Source of the DNA: Diphasiastrum complanatum
Taxonomy: Eukaryota > Streptophyta > Lycopodiopsida > Lycopodiales > Lycopodiaceae
Reading direction: 5' to 3'
Assembly: GCA_029204225.1 (NCBI GenBank)
Contig: CM055112.1
Coordinates: 28,359,746 to 28,423,745 of the forward strand
DNA: 64,000 nucleotides
The notes below the pieces were generated by a model. That model had not been told where the DNA came from. It saw only the letters and a list, made by a program, of their open reading frames with translations, and ran no database searches. Numbering within the stretch: the stretch's first letter is position 1; each line of letters begins with the position of its first letter. The position numbers were made by a program, and so were the translations under genes. Below, piece by piece: positions 11,730-23,805 of this stretch.

Positions 11730-13500
11730 AGAACGCAAGGGTTTCTAGAAAGAAATGTGATGTTGCAATGCTATAACACATCACTTTGAGGGTTTTCACT
11801 TTTTCTTGAAGCAAAAGAAGCCACTTTTGAAATTCTGGCATTTGTTTTTTTCTTTTGGTTACATGTACCTTGGGGGCCCAAGGTGAGTGTAATGAAAAAG
11901 TTTATGCCAAAAAGTGGGGGAGAAGGACGCTCTCCGAGGATGGAGCCCCGAGGGTGGACGCCCTTCCCCGGGTGGAATGCCCTCAAAACCATCCTTGGCG
12001 TGAAATCAATTATATCTTTTTTTTTTCCTCTTTTTTCTTTTTTGCTATATATTTTTTTATGTTCACCTTTTGACGTTCGAAAGATGCCTATAAAAGAAAT
12101 TTGTTACAAAAAAATTTGCCCCATAAATTACATTTTGTGAGGATGCTCCATTTTCTTCATAAAAATGTCAAAAGTGATTTTATGGAGTGTAAGAAGAGTA
12201 AATGTAGGGGTGTTTTTGAAGAGGCTTAAATTTTGCAAAGACCATCCAACTCATCATAAGAGCTAAGCCATGACACAAATATTTTAGCATGCACAATTGG
12301 ACTTTCATAAAAGCTTTCAAAAAGTGTTTGACTTGAGATTACATTTATCTTTACATAAAGGAATGGGAGGGAATCTAATTTTCCACTAAACTCTCTCGCT
12401 TGGGTCATTGTTGCAGAGGCGCCTTAAAGGGCCTTAAAGGGTGCTGGGACTTGAGCAGTTTCCCCAAGACACACTTAAGTCTAACATTCATCCACATGAA
12501 CTTACTGAAAAGCCAACTTAAAAACGCAACAAGCCTAACCATTCAAACTTAGAAAAACATGAATCCCAACTAACCCGAGAGCCAATTAGAATCTGTCCCC
12601 AAAAGGTAACCAAAGGCAAAAACACAAGTCACTCGTGAAATCCCAAGGCAATATAGTGGTCGCCAAAGTTACCAGATGGCATAGCGGCGAGCCCCACATC
12701 AGTGACGTGGACCCTTAGGCGCCAGCGACACAAAAAGGTTGTAGTAAACGTCCTTCCACGTCTTGGACTAGTCCCAGAGGCGAAACTGAAATGATAAATA
12801 TTCCCAAGGATCAACTTTATTAAATTTGGAAGATGTTACATTCATACATATACTAACTGGCAACACGTGCTGGACATTGTGCCTGGCTCGCGTTCGTAGA
12901 GGGAGTTGAGACCTGGCGACTGGATTTCTAGCGCTAGTTGTGTTGTCCAAATTTCTGTCTACCAAACTCCCCACATAGTTATGTTGTGATTCGATGCGCC
13001 CCCTCTGTCATGGAATATAGTGTTGTATGGTAAAACACGTCTTTTTGGACTTGTTTTTATTTTACTGATTAAGCTTGGCAGAATCAGCCTAGGAAGGTTA
13101 GATCTGTCAGGATCATCCAAAAAGTCCATTTTAATCCTTGCCAAGCTACAAAAATCTTATTGTTCGTCAGAAAGAACCTTCGCCAGTTCTACCCTAGTTG
13201 AGGTTTCGACAATCTGCGAGTGAATTATCTGCGAGTTTTGTGAGTTTTTTTTTCTATTTAAACTTTCATGACACATGACATGCTATCAAATATAGGCTTT
13301 GCTATCTTTCATATATAATGTAGGGCTCATTAGAAAGGCATGGATATATCTTATTATCTTCCGTAGACCAGTCTCAACTTGTAGTCAAATAAAATACTAA
13401 TTTGATCACACTAATTGATTCAACATAAAAAATGGAATCTTTTTTCTTTTTGGATAATCTCAATTCGAGCTGTAATAAGAAAGTTACAACCGTTCAAAGT
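11730..13500. other. Intergenic DNA, nothing recognised
   Basis: There are no ORFs of recognisable family on either strand. Poly-T tracts lie near 12020-12060. It may include LTR or other repeat sequence belonging to the gag relic that follows. Confidence 0.4.
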
Positions 13501-13565
13501 CTTCAAGGCTAGAAAATAAAATTTGCCCTTGGCACCTAGAATTGAGAGCCAGCGTGCTACCAATT

Positions 13566-15345
13566 TCAACTGTAGGCCTTGCAACATTCCATCTGAGTAT
13601 CCCAAGATAAAACTTGCTGATATAGCTCCTCATAGATTGGCACAATTGGTCCCAATGTCGTAGACTCTCCCAATTCGTAATGTGGATACGACGACATTCT
13701 TGTTTGACTACTTTGTCTATTTAGGTATTCGTGGTATGCTTGAATTTGAATACTCTCCTCCGCAGTCAATCTAAAAAATTGAGCACAAGGTTTTGTTGTT
13801 GTGAGGGTTAGTGCTTGCTGGACTGGAGGCCTATTCGGGCTCGGATACCCTGGATTTGGCCTTTTGAGAATGGATATACACAGGTTTGGCTTTGATTTGG
13901 GGGTCTGTTGAATTGTGGTTAAATTAGACTTTGGTCGAATCTTGCTCGTTGAGGGGCAATCATCAACTTTAGTCTTCCCCTGGTCATTGTACTTCCCATC
14001 TGAAGGTTGCGTGACTGCGCTTTTCCTTGGATATCGTGCTGAACTATCTTCAATTTGCTCTTTTAACACTGGTCCCCTTTGTAATTCATCACGAAGAAAT
14101 CCTTGCAATGATTGCGCTAACAACCCTGATAGAACCTGCCGGAATTCCTCGGTAATTTCTTGACTTCCTCAGGCATCACTGGCTTTATGGATTCTACTAG
14201 CTCTTGCTTATGTGATGTTGTTGTTGGTTTGCTTGTGGGTGTGTCTGCATAACTTGGGACTTTTGTCAGAATGTCTTTTTCCTCACTAGTTTCATAACCT
14301 GGTGGCACTAGGATTTTTCTTTTATAGTGCGTTCGAGGTGGAAGGGTCACCACAGGTGCATGTCGATCATCTACATAGGCCAAATGCCTCCTTGCTGATT
14401 ATGAATTTCTCATCGGACGATCTTGGCATGGATGATTAACTCCGCATTGAGCACAACAGGGTTCGAATGTTAATGGATCCCCTTGATGTGGACATTCGGC
14501 TCGACGATGTTTTCCTCCTCATTCATAGCATCTTACCGAGTGCAATACACCATCGCCTCTAAGTTGATAGGCATACACTGGTAATAGATTTCCCTTAGGA
14601 TCTTCCACAAAATAGACTGGGTGGCTATTGTGGTCCTCCATTGAGTTCGGTGACATGCAAGAGAATATAACCAAAACTTCCACCTTGCCACTATTTGTTG
14701 AAGAAACTCATGATTTAGATGGATCAATTTGACATCCATCCTTTTAGTGAGCTCTTTGTTGGCTTGATTCTGCTTGCGACCTTTGAACTGCTGGATCTGG
14801 TTGTCGGGCCTTCTGCTCACCTTTGGTCCATGTCGAGGATTCTTGATTGGACATCTTGCACTTGGATGACCTCCAAAGCAGTATGTACATTCATCCTTTT
14901 CAAGAAAATTGACTGTGCGAGCATAAGCTTGAGGACAGCCTGAACTTGAAGTGCAAGGTTCTTGGTCTTCTGCTGCACTTGATCTGCTTGACTCTATTGC
15001 ACTTAGTTACCTTGTATAGGGTTCCATTCTTGCCGAATCATCACTCGTTGTTGACTCATGTTCCTCTGATTCTCCATCTGATGATTCATAGGGAAAATCC
15101 TTTAACCCATGTGAGATTTCCATCATGGCAGCATCCTTACAGAGCTATGCAAGTGACGCATAGAATGCTAATTCTACCATACCAGATCTGATCTTTTTGG
15201 GCAGTCCAGCATAGTATTTTGCCATGATGATCTGTTCAGGAATCGGACAATCCTTCACTAGATGGAAAATCCGATATGTGTAGTCTCGAATGGTTTCATC
15301 AGGGAACTTCTTTAGTTTAGATAATCCTGCAATGGCGGTCTCCAT
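13566..15345 (-). pseudogene. Gypsy-type gag remnant
   Basis: Read from 15345 downward, the first frame holds a gag-core-like segment (ETIRDYTYRIFHLVKDCPIP, then YAGLPKKIRSGM). Frameshifts follow, then two zinc-knuckle-like segments, CTYCFGGHPSARC near 14880 and CAQCGVNHPCQD near 14440, then Pro/Lys/Thr-rich linkers from 14383 to 13566. Both knuckles again have three residues between the second Cys and the His. No reverse transcriptase follows downstream, so this is a fragment. I infer a Gypsy (Metaviridae-type) gag. It is related in knuckle style to the 4853-5819 and 63345-64000 relics but not closely in sequence. Confidence 0.5.
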
Positions 15346-15349
15346 AGCT

Positions 15350-15940
15350 CAGCACTAAAATGTCGCAAAGCAGCCGGTTGGTGGATTGCTTCAAGGTCCT
15401 CACAATGATGCCAATGTTCCAACATTTTCTTTTTGCTCTTTTTTTTTTTCAAAAAGAAAAAGAGAAAAGAGTCGGTAAGCGGTGGATCAATATGGATGGG
15501 AACAGAAACATAATTGGATTTAACATATGAGCCTGATGAAAGTTACGTAATTAAGAGAAGATGGAAGATGTAATAGAGATGGAACATAAACGTGATGGAT
15601 GGATGGTGTGAATGGTAACAGACTGATTTTTCCTGGTACTGATCGTCTTGATCTACGGTTCATTCACTTGGTTCAGTCTAGGGATGTTGGATCTTGATGG
15701 ATTTCTGACTGCAACCTAGATTTGACAAGATCTGGTCAATTTCAATTGGCTAGTACTGTGATTTTAGCCCTCTTTTATGGCTTTTTTGAGTTTTCTTCAG
15801 ATCTGAGTGGATCTAATCTTTACCCTTCCTACAGTAGATGTATCTAGACCATATACAGATAACATAAGGTCTGCAAGAGTTCTTGATGGACAGATCTTGA
15901 AAAAACTCAATTTTTAGGCACTTTTCAGCATTTTTCATAG
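15350..15940. other. AT-rich DNA before tandem array
   Basis: A near-palindromic poly-T/A-G-rich stretch sits at 15425-15470. No coding sequence is recognised. If the gag relic is Gypsy, its LTR could lie here, but no LTR ends or primer site could be identified. Confidence 0.35.
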
Positions 15941-15949
15941 ATATTTCTA

Positions 15950-17290
15950 AATTTTTGTCAATTAAATCCTCACAAAACCTTCATAGTAGCCAGTCTAGGT
16001 TATATCTATCTATAAAATTCTTTGCAAAGGTTACTTCCCAGCAGATTTTAAAAAATCATGAAAAAAATGCATTTTTTGGGTGTTTTTTTTTTAAACTTTT
16101 GATATTTTCGGAGAAATAACCTTCTCAGATTGGTATGTAATTTTATCTAAGTTAGATCCACCGCCTTACCAAGCTGTGAGAGTTACTTCCCAAGTAAACT
16201 CAAAAAATCATGAAAAAAGTGCATTTTTTGGGGATTTTTTTTGCAAAATTTTAATATTTCCTGAGAAATAACCTTCACAGACTGGTATGCACTTGTATCT
16301 ATGTAAGATCCACCTTCTTACCAAGCTGCAAGAGCTACTTTCCAAGGAAACTCAAAAAATCATGAAAAAAGTGCATTTTGTTGCAGTTTTTTTGCAAACT
16401 TTTAATATTTTCTTGGAACTAACCTTTTCAGACTGGTATGCACTTGTATCGGAGTTAGATCCACCTCCTTTCCAAGCTGAAAGAGTTACTTCCCAAGAAA
16501 CTCAAAAAATCATTAAAAAAAGTGCATTTTTGGGGTCTTTTTGCAAAATTTGAAGATTTTCTAGGAACTAACCTTCACAGGCTTGTATGCACTTGTATTT
16601 GAGTTAGATCCAGCACCTAACAAGGCTATGAAAGTTACTTCCAAAAGAAACTCAAAAAATCTTAAAAAAAGTGCATTTTTTGGGTGTTTTTTGGCCAAAT
16701 TTTGAGATTTTCTGGGAACTAACCTTTGCAAGCTCTTCTGTGTCACTATCTCAAAGAGATGGAGTTGCAAAATTCTCTGCAAAGGTTACTTCCAACAAGA
16801 ACTCAAAATTTTGTTGTCTGAGAAGGTTATGTGCCACTTTTTGCTCTTGGAAACCTTCACAGGGGCACTTTTTTTTGGATCTAACGTTTGCAAACTTCTT
16901 TGTGTCCTTGTCTCAGTGAGATGGAACTTTAGAGAGCTCTGCAAAGGTTACTTACCATAGAAACTCAAAATTTTACTATCTGAGAAGGTTCTAGGCCACT
17001 TTTTGCTCTTGGGAACCTTCACAGGGGCACTTTTTTTTGGATCTAACGTTCGCAGACTTCTCTGTGTCCTTGTCTCAGTGAGATGGAACTTTAGAGAGCT
17101 CTGCGAAGGTTAGTTTTGAGTTTTGAAATTTTTTTCGATTTTTATAAAGGGTTTTTGAATTTTTTTGGGTTTTTCTCTGTTTATTCAAGATTTGCTAGGA
17201 ACTAAATTTCGTAGGCTTCTATGCAGGTCTATAACAGTGTCCTAGAGCTGTTGTCAGGCGAAGGTTACTTCCCACTGGTTTTGGAGAAAT
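15950..17290. repeat. Array of about nine ~150-bp degenerate tandem repeats
   Basis: A core GTTACTTCC recurs at about 16029, 16183, 16334, 16484, 16634, 16784, 16946, 17107 and 17263, a 150-162 bp pitch. Each unit also holds AACTCAAAAAATCATGAAAA, GTGCATTTTTTGG and AACCTTCACAGACTGGTATG in fixed order. The first units share one version and the last three another, with CTTGTCTCAGTGAGATGGAA. No ORF runs through it. It resembles a minisatellite of the kind found in plant LTRs or satellite DNA. Confidence 0.85.
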
Positions 17291-17517
17291 CAGATCTAAT
17301 GTGATTTTTAACCTGTTTTTTTCCCTCCAAAATACAAATTTGAGTGTATTTTCTGATTTTTTGGGTTTTTGGAATTAAAGGAAGGGATTGGGTGCTTGGA
17401 TCTGACCCTCCCTATAGTACATTTAAAACAAAAAAAACATGAAAAACGACAAATCTAACACTAAAACTCCCTAATCTAACCCACAAAATCCGAGTTTTAG
17501 TTGAAAATGAAGCGTAG

Positions 17518-17522
<5 letters not shown>

Positions 17523-17580
<58 letters not shown>

Positions 17581-17613
17581 AGAAGAAGAAGAAGAAGAAG
17601 AAGAAGAAGAAGA
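17523..17613. repeat. Compound (GA)n-(AGA)n microsatellite
   Basis: About 25 GA units are followed by about 11 AGA/GAA units. It is purely purine on the plus strand. Confidence 0.95.
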
Positions 17614-17876
17614 AGAGAGTGTAAAAAGAATGAAAAAAGCTATGCAGCAAGATGAGAGTGTGACGCTCCCCGGCAACGACGTCGCTGTTGTGTCGTCAAT
17701 GTAGAATAGAAGTCCGAACGCTGGGAGCGGCAACCTTGCCTTCACCTGCATAGCACGAAGAGAAAGGGAGAGGAGAGAGAAGAGAGAGAGAGTAGAGAGA
17801 GGGAGGGAGAGAATGCCTAGGTTGAAAAAAGCTTTGGAGGCTCGGGCGCTTACTCAAAGCTATTCGATCCCAACGT

Positions 17877-17877
<1 letters not shown>

Positions 17878-17924
<47 letters not shown>
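17878..17924. repeat. (GA)n microsatellite
   Basis: About 22 near-perfect GA units, about 65 bp before the tandem duplication that borders the kinase pseudogene. Confidence 0.95.
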
Positions 17925-17926
<2 letters not shown>

Positions 17927-17990
17927 AAAGTGAACCAGCATAGCTTTATTTAGAAGAAGATGAAAGATACAATAAAAAAAATGGCTCCCT

Positions 17991-18102
17991 CTTATAGATT
18001 TTAGAGGTGAGCCTATTTACTTTCATCGGCCACTTCATTGGGGCAACTTATAGATTTTAGAGGTGAGCCTATTTACTTTCATCTGCCACTTCATTGGGGC
18101 AA
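17991..18102. repeat. 56-bp tandem duplication at the pseudogene breakpoint
   Basis: Unit 17991-18046 is followed directly by 18047-18102, differing at one base (TTTCATCGGCC versus TTTCATCTGCC). Homology to the receptor kinase starts immediately after the second unit, so the duplication marks the truncation junction. Confidence 0.95.
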
Positions 18103-19895
18103 GGATTCTAATATCTGATAATGAGTTATTGATAGAAATTCCACTTGAAATCAGCAAATGCCATGAGCTTTCTCAGCTCAATCTTTCCATAAACAGTCTG
18201 ACGGGCACGATCCCTTCCGCATTAGGCGGCCTCAGCGTCCTCAATTACTTAGACCTCTCAGACAACAAATTGAGCGGAGAAATCCCAAGCGTGCTCGGAA
18301 AGCTTCTCTTCCTCTCCTTCAATGTCTCATACAATGATCTCTCAGGCCCTGTTCCAGCTGCTTTAATCAATGGCGCTTTCATCACGAGCTTCCTAGGCAA
18401 TCCCACCTCTGTGGGGAAGGGCTTCGGGGTCTGGCTCCTTGTTCCGGAGGAGCTGGATCGTCGAACAATCGGTCGCCTCGGTTTATCGCTTTAATATTTG
18501 CTGCAGCAGCAGTGCTTCTCCTCGTCGGATCGGTCCTCTTCTTCAATGTGTATAGACTCTACTTCAATCACAGAGACAAGAACAGCAAAGCTCTCTGGAG
18601 CTTGACCTCCTTTCACAAGCTAGGATTCAGCGAGTATGAGGTGCTTGGCTGTTTGGATGAGGATCACGTGATCGGAACAGGTGGCGCTGGAAAGGTGTAC
18701 AAGGCAACGCTGAGCAATGGCAAAGAAGTGGCAGTGAATAAGCTATGGACAAGCTCAAAGGCCGAAGCAAAACGCGACTTCAGCGCGGAGGTGGAGACTC
18801 TTGGCCGCTTACGCCACAAAAACATAGTGAAGCTCCTGTGTTGCTTCAGCAGCGAGGACGCCAAGCTTCTAGTTTATGAATACATGCCCAACGGAAGCTT
18901 GGGAGACCAGCTACACGGCCCCCAGGCGAGCGTGCTGGACTGGCCCACTCGCTATCACATCGCTCTTGGCGCAGCTCAAGGCTTGGCATATTTTCACCAT
19001 GACTACAATCCTCCTATGCTGCATTGCGATGTCAAATCCAATAACATTCTGCTTGATGCCAACTACGAAGCTCGGGTTGCAGATTTTGGGCTTGCAAAGG
19101 TACTGCAAGCGTGCGGGAAAGCTGTATCTATGTCGAACATTGCTGGCACCTATGGCTACATAGCTCCAGGTGGAAAGCTTTTCTTTCCGATCCTCTACCT
19201 TCACTTACACTTATTCTACCTTTACTAATCCGCCATTCAGTGTATCTTCTCTACCTTCACATAGGGCATATTTCCATAATCATCACACCTTTTCCACCTT
19301 TACGCATCTGAACGGTACATTCTTTCTCGATCTCCCAGCAAGCTGGCAGCAGCTGCCACGTCAGTCACAGCTTGACACCTTCCGGCCTCCTCACAGTCTT
19401 TCTTCTACCTGTCTGCGTCTGCTATTCAAACTAGCATTCTGCAGTTGTCACTTAACCAGCTCTTTTGATTCCTGCAATACGGCAAGATCTATGTGTATTT
19501 AGATTCTGCTAACATTATAACCTGCAGCTGCCATGAAATCAATCTCTTATATTTCGCTGCTCTGTCAGTTTATAAAAGAAAGAAACCTATGCAGCCTCAA
19601 TTTGTAGATGGAGTGGACATAGTGAAGTGGGTTCCCACCAACATTCAGCGCAAGAGTGAAGCGCAACAACTGTTGGATACAAGACTGGGAAACGTTTTCC
19701 TTGAGGAGATGCTAATGGTATTGAGGTGGGTCTCCTCTGCACCAATGAGCTTCCACTGGAGCGTCCCTCTATGAGGGAGGTGGTCCAAATGCTGCAGGAA
19801 GCGAATCCAAAGCAAATAGGAAGCAAACTTAGTCTCAATCACTCAAAGATCCAGACTACTCAACATACATATATATTAAGTAAATCTAGAGCCTC
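18103..19895 (+). pseudogene. Truncated receptor-like kinase pseudogene (paralogue of 7667-11288)
   Basis: Homology begins in the last leucine-rich repeats ([19 protein letters not shown]), so the signal peptide and most LRRs are missing. A one-base deletion near 18405 (after FLGNP) shifts the frame before the transmembrane helix. The kinase frame then reopens (18512-19175) with P-loop, DFG and GTYGYIAP. The invariant ATP-binding Lys is Asn (VAVNK for VAVKK), and the catalytic motif is HCD. The intron donor is kept, but a deletion joins the middle of the intron to exon 2 after its first ~30 codons, removing the acceptor, APE Glu and helix F region. A further frameshift follows near 19730. The product would be inactive. 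Confidence 0.9.
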
Positions 19896-20975
19896 CTTTC
19901 AAAACGTGCACTACATACCTGTGATAAAGCAAAGATAATATCCAGCTATTCACGAATCTAACTAGGGAGCTATTGAGCTTGATGAGGAAGGTTTCTCATT
20001 GCAACCAAATGGATATATTTGTCCAAAAATGTGACCTGCCCATAATCTTTATTAACTAATGAGCTTTCGGAGCTGCATCTCTGTAAAAAACTTATAGAAA
20101 AGCAATTTTGCTTTTTCCCTTGCAACCTAAACTTAAACCCTACTAACCCATCTCTTGAAAACAGTCATTGTGGTTGACACTTTCCCTTGTCCCTTTGGCC
20201 TTGATTTTCTGTAGCAAATCTCGATGGCTGTCCTCAGCGTGGTTAATCTGGATCCCAAGAAATAGGAAGGTATTCTCGGGAGAGCAATCATCCTTTAGTG
20301 TACGGTCTATTTTTCATTTGCCTCAAAGATATATAGAGTATCTATAAAAAAATTTATGAGAAATTTCAGCCACCCTACGTGGTGAGCCCATACGATGAAC
20401 AATTCTGTTCCTTTTGTACCTTGAGTGTTAAAATTTCTGCCCAGGGGGCTTCTACAGTACTAACTGAACTTCGGCCCTATTTTACTCAGGGCCCTCCTTT
20501 AGATCTTTAGGATATAGAGCTAATGCAGACCCATTTTGATGTGATGCTTGAAATGGGGTCTCTCTCCAACTTTCACTCTTATTTTATGTATTTTTGTGTG
20601 GCTGTCTAAAACAAATGTACATTTTTCCATATTTTTAAAAGTACAACTACCTATGATTATCTCAATGCATAAATTGCAGCCAAGAGAAACTCCAAGCAAG
20701 GGGATTTGATTTGTGCCATAATGTATGTAAAAAACCATAAATTATGGAACTTATCTTTGTCATTTTCATCATATCACTCAAGCTAACAACTAACATTTTT
20801 AGAAAGGATTTTACAACGCTTTTCTTTTCTTTCAACGATTTTGCAAAACAATAGAATGTGCTTATGAGATGCCAAAAGTTGGATTAAATGTCACAACCAC
20901 TATTGTCTTCACATGTTAAGTGTCAAATAATGTGAGTTCTATGTGGGGTGTGATTCCTTCCATATTGTATATGTG
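18103..20975 (+). repeat. Right arm of inverted paralogous duplication
   Basis: This arm contains the kinase pseudogene and about 1 kb of 3' flank homologous to 6170-7660 in reverse complement. Sequence identity fades near 20975. It lacks the 408-bp insertion seen in the left arm. Confidence 0.75.
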
Positions 20976-22080
20976 AGTTTTAAGACGATCTTAGCAGTGA
21001 ATTTACGGTAGCTCTCATACGACAATATCAAGGCTAAGGAAGTGTCTGACCAGAGTTTCATTCATAAGTACATTTGAAAAAGTGAGGCTTACCAACTGTC
21101 AGAAACAGAAGTACTCAGCAAACAGAAGGCTTATGAAAGCAGAGAGAAAAGAGAACTCGAAAGCTCAAACACTTTGTGATCTCCTGTCAACTCGGTAATT
21201 CTATTGAAGCGTAAGTGGAGTACATATAGAGAACAAGCTACTAGAGAACACGGCTCTCTAGTAACCGGTATGTGGCTTCTTATTTAATCAAATTAACTAA
21301 TTCCAACAAATAAGAAAATCACAAGTGTACATTTCCTAAGTGACATCCTTGTCACGTGGCTTTGCTCGAATGAAAAGCAAGCATGTGGAAGGTTACAACG
21401 TTTAGTTTGAGGCGTGACAGGTAAGGCTTTTGGAATGTTCTTCTCTTAGGGCTAGCCTTCTTATTAAGGTTTGTGTCGTTTCATATTCGCCCTTCGGAAT
21501 ATAGTCCTTCCTTTAGTCATATTTACTTAGGCCTCTTTGTCTTCAATATCTCTTTGTATAAATTGTCATTATCGGGTCCATTAGATATTTCTTCATACAT
21601 AGTGATTATCTTCATCACTTGAGTGGGTTAATTGGGATTTTGCATCATCAAATAGTACTTAAAAAAAAAAAAGGCATGTAATATGGTATTACAAAATCTA
21701 TTTACAACACCCTCATTTCTTTGTCAAAATAATTAAAATCAATGTATATTTATTGGCTACTAGAGGTAAAATTTGTTTTGGCTCAAAAAATTTGAGAGAG
21801 ATTATCTCAAAGCGATACCATTTCAAAAGATGCTAAGCTCCTTTGGCTTAAGGAACCTAATCTTTCCTTAGCTTTTCTTCTTCAAGAAGTTCAAAGGTAG
21901 AACTTAGTCTTTGATCAACTTGAATTGTTGATAGATCATGCCTTAGTCTCTAAACCTCTTTTACTATGCAAGGTGGCTACTACCTTCCTTGAGAATAATC
22001 TCTTGGTCCCTCCTAGATAACCCGATAAACTCTCAATCACATATTGCTTGAGCTCTAAGAAGTACACTCCTCATCTTTCT
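20976..22080. other. Intergenic or LTR-like DNA
   Basis: No coding sequence is recognised. The part at 21180-21540 has the base composition of plant LTRs, but no TG...CA ends or paired copy were found in the window. Confidence 0.3.
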
Positions 22081-22082
22081 AT

Positions 22083-22250
22083 GTATAGGACCTTTTGAAT
22101 GACCTTAACATCCTCCACAACAAGAAAACTCCAGATTCAGATGGGATGACCCTAGACTTCTTCCTTGCCCATCGAAATTTGAATATATTTGACATCCTCA
22201 AACTAGTCGATGTTACGGTATTTTTGTTGGGAAATGTGATGTAGCTCGAC
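22083..22250 (+). pseudogene. Possible LINE reverse-transcriptase remnant
   Basis: A short plus-strand frame reads DLNILHNKKTPDSDGMTLDF. This resembles the conserved N-K-(S/T)-P-G-P-D-G segment at the start of plant LINE reverse transcriptases. Only about 55 codons are readable and the flanks are broken. The call is tentative. Confidence 0.35.
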
Positions 22251-22779
22251 AGAGCTGAACTTGTCTCCCCAATCAAAAGAAAAACAATGCAACTATAAGG
22301 ATCGAATCGAATTATTGAGATTTAGACAATTGGTTAGAACATTCTTTTAACTTAGTAAAATATTTGGGTAGGTGTCATAGATGTGAAGGATTTCAGATCA
22401 TTGATGATCCAATCCACAAAAAGATCTTGGGTTACAAAAGAAAAAATCCTACCAATCTCACCAATGTAGAAAAATCAGCATCTACACACAAAATGAGATG
22501 CAAACTCTAATAGAACTTGATCAAACATGAATCAAATGATTATGTACTGTTGTTGTCCGTACAAAAACTAGCAAGCTACTATATTTCACACATGTGGATT
22601 CAAAAATAACAATTATAGATCATTCTACACGTAGAATTGCATGCAATCACAAGTATAGTGCACCAATGGATATTATAACCCAAGAGAACCATGTATAAGC
22701 ATGAAATGGGATAGAGAAGAGAGAAGATCTATTCCTCCATGAGTTACATCCTTTTTCACAGAAAGTGCAACATCGTGAC

Positions 22780-23805
22780 TCAGTATATACAATTTTTTGC
22801 TCTGTAAATAGAGAGGATTTCCTTTGAGTTCTCATCTAAAATAGTACATCGATTGGCAGTGAACAAAGTTCTATAGCCCTGATCTGTGATCTTGCTAATA
22901 GATAAAAGATTCTTTGTTAATTTGGGTACATAAAGTACTCCATTAAGTTGCCTAGTGATGCCATCAGAGAACTGAAGTTGAATAGACCCTTGGCCTTCAA
23001 CTTGGTGTGAACTGGAGTCACCAAAGAAAATGTACTTTGATTCTATAGCTGTGAGTGTAGAGAAGAGGTCCTTGCATGGCGTCATGTGCTGAGAAACACC
23101 TGAATTGAGATACCAATGATGGGCATCTCTACTGGATTGATCTTGTACCATCAGTGCCTTCTCTTCATCTTGAGATCCTTTGACTGTGTCAAAGTTGCCT
23201 TCTTGGTACTGTTGCATCTTCTTCTTTGCTTCATTGTGTTTGAGGATGCAACAGTCCTTGATTTCATGGTTGGTTCTTTTGAAATATCTGCAAAATAGCC
23301 TGGTCTTGGACGATGTGTAACTATACTATTGTTGTTGTTGTGGTTGTGATGTTGCTGGCTGTTCTGCCTTTGTCTTCTTATCCTTGAAGCCTTCCTTCTT
23401 CTTGGATTGTTGCTTGTTTGAATAGAGTGCCATGGATTTGGTACTCGTAGATGTGGACAAGCTTTTCCTCCTGACTTCTTCCTGCAACAAACTTGTTGTC
23501 AATTTTTGGAGAGACAGTTCAGGGGTATTGCTTAGAAGCAACACTAAATTATCGTAGGAGGATGAAAGACTGGCAAGAAGAGACATGGTAGAGTCTTCTT
23601 CTGATATAGGGAAACCTATTGCAACCAGTTGGCTCATCAATTATTGAACTCATTCAGATGGTCGCTGATTGAGGTGCTTTTACTCATTCTGAGTGTTAGT
23701 ACCTTCTTTCTCAAGAAGAGACAAGTCGAGACATCTGAGTCCTCCTAGATGCTAGTGAGTGTATCCCATGCTTCTTTGGAAGTAGTGCAGTTGGATACAT
23801 GAGAA
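22780..23805 (-). pseudogene. Copia gag and protease fragment
   Basis: From about 23805 downward there is a UBN2-type gag with stops (SKEAWDTL, then ISDHLNEF, then LASLSSSYDNLV at 23640-23326). The second frame, 23217-22780, holds the retropepsin region WYLNSGVSQHMT and the segment NGVLYVPKLTKNLLSISKI that precedes integrase in Ty1/copia elements. The catalytic D-S-G is changed to N-S-G. The 5' end is fused to reverse-transcriptase sequence at about 23805, out of normal element order. Confidence 0.75.

Noticed and set aside
11880-12140. Small plus-strand ORFs after the kinase promoter
   Set aside because: They cross poly-T tracts and show no conserved motif.
21000-21540. A complete LTR
   Set aside because: The composition is LTR-like, but no paired copy, TG...CA ends or primer site could be found.
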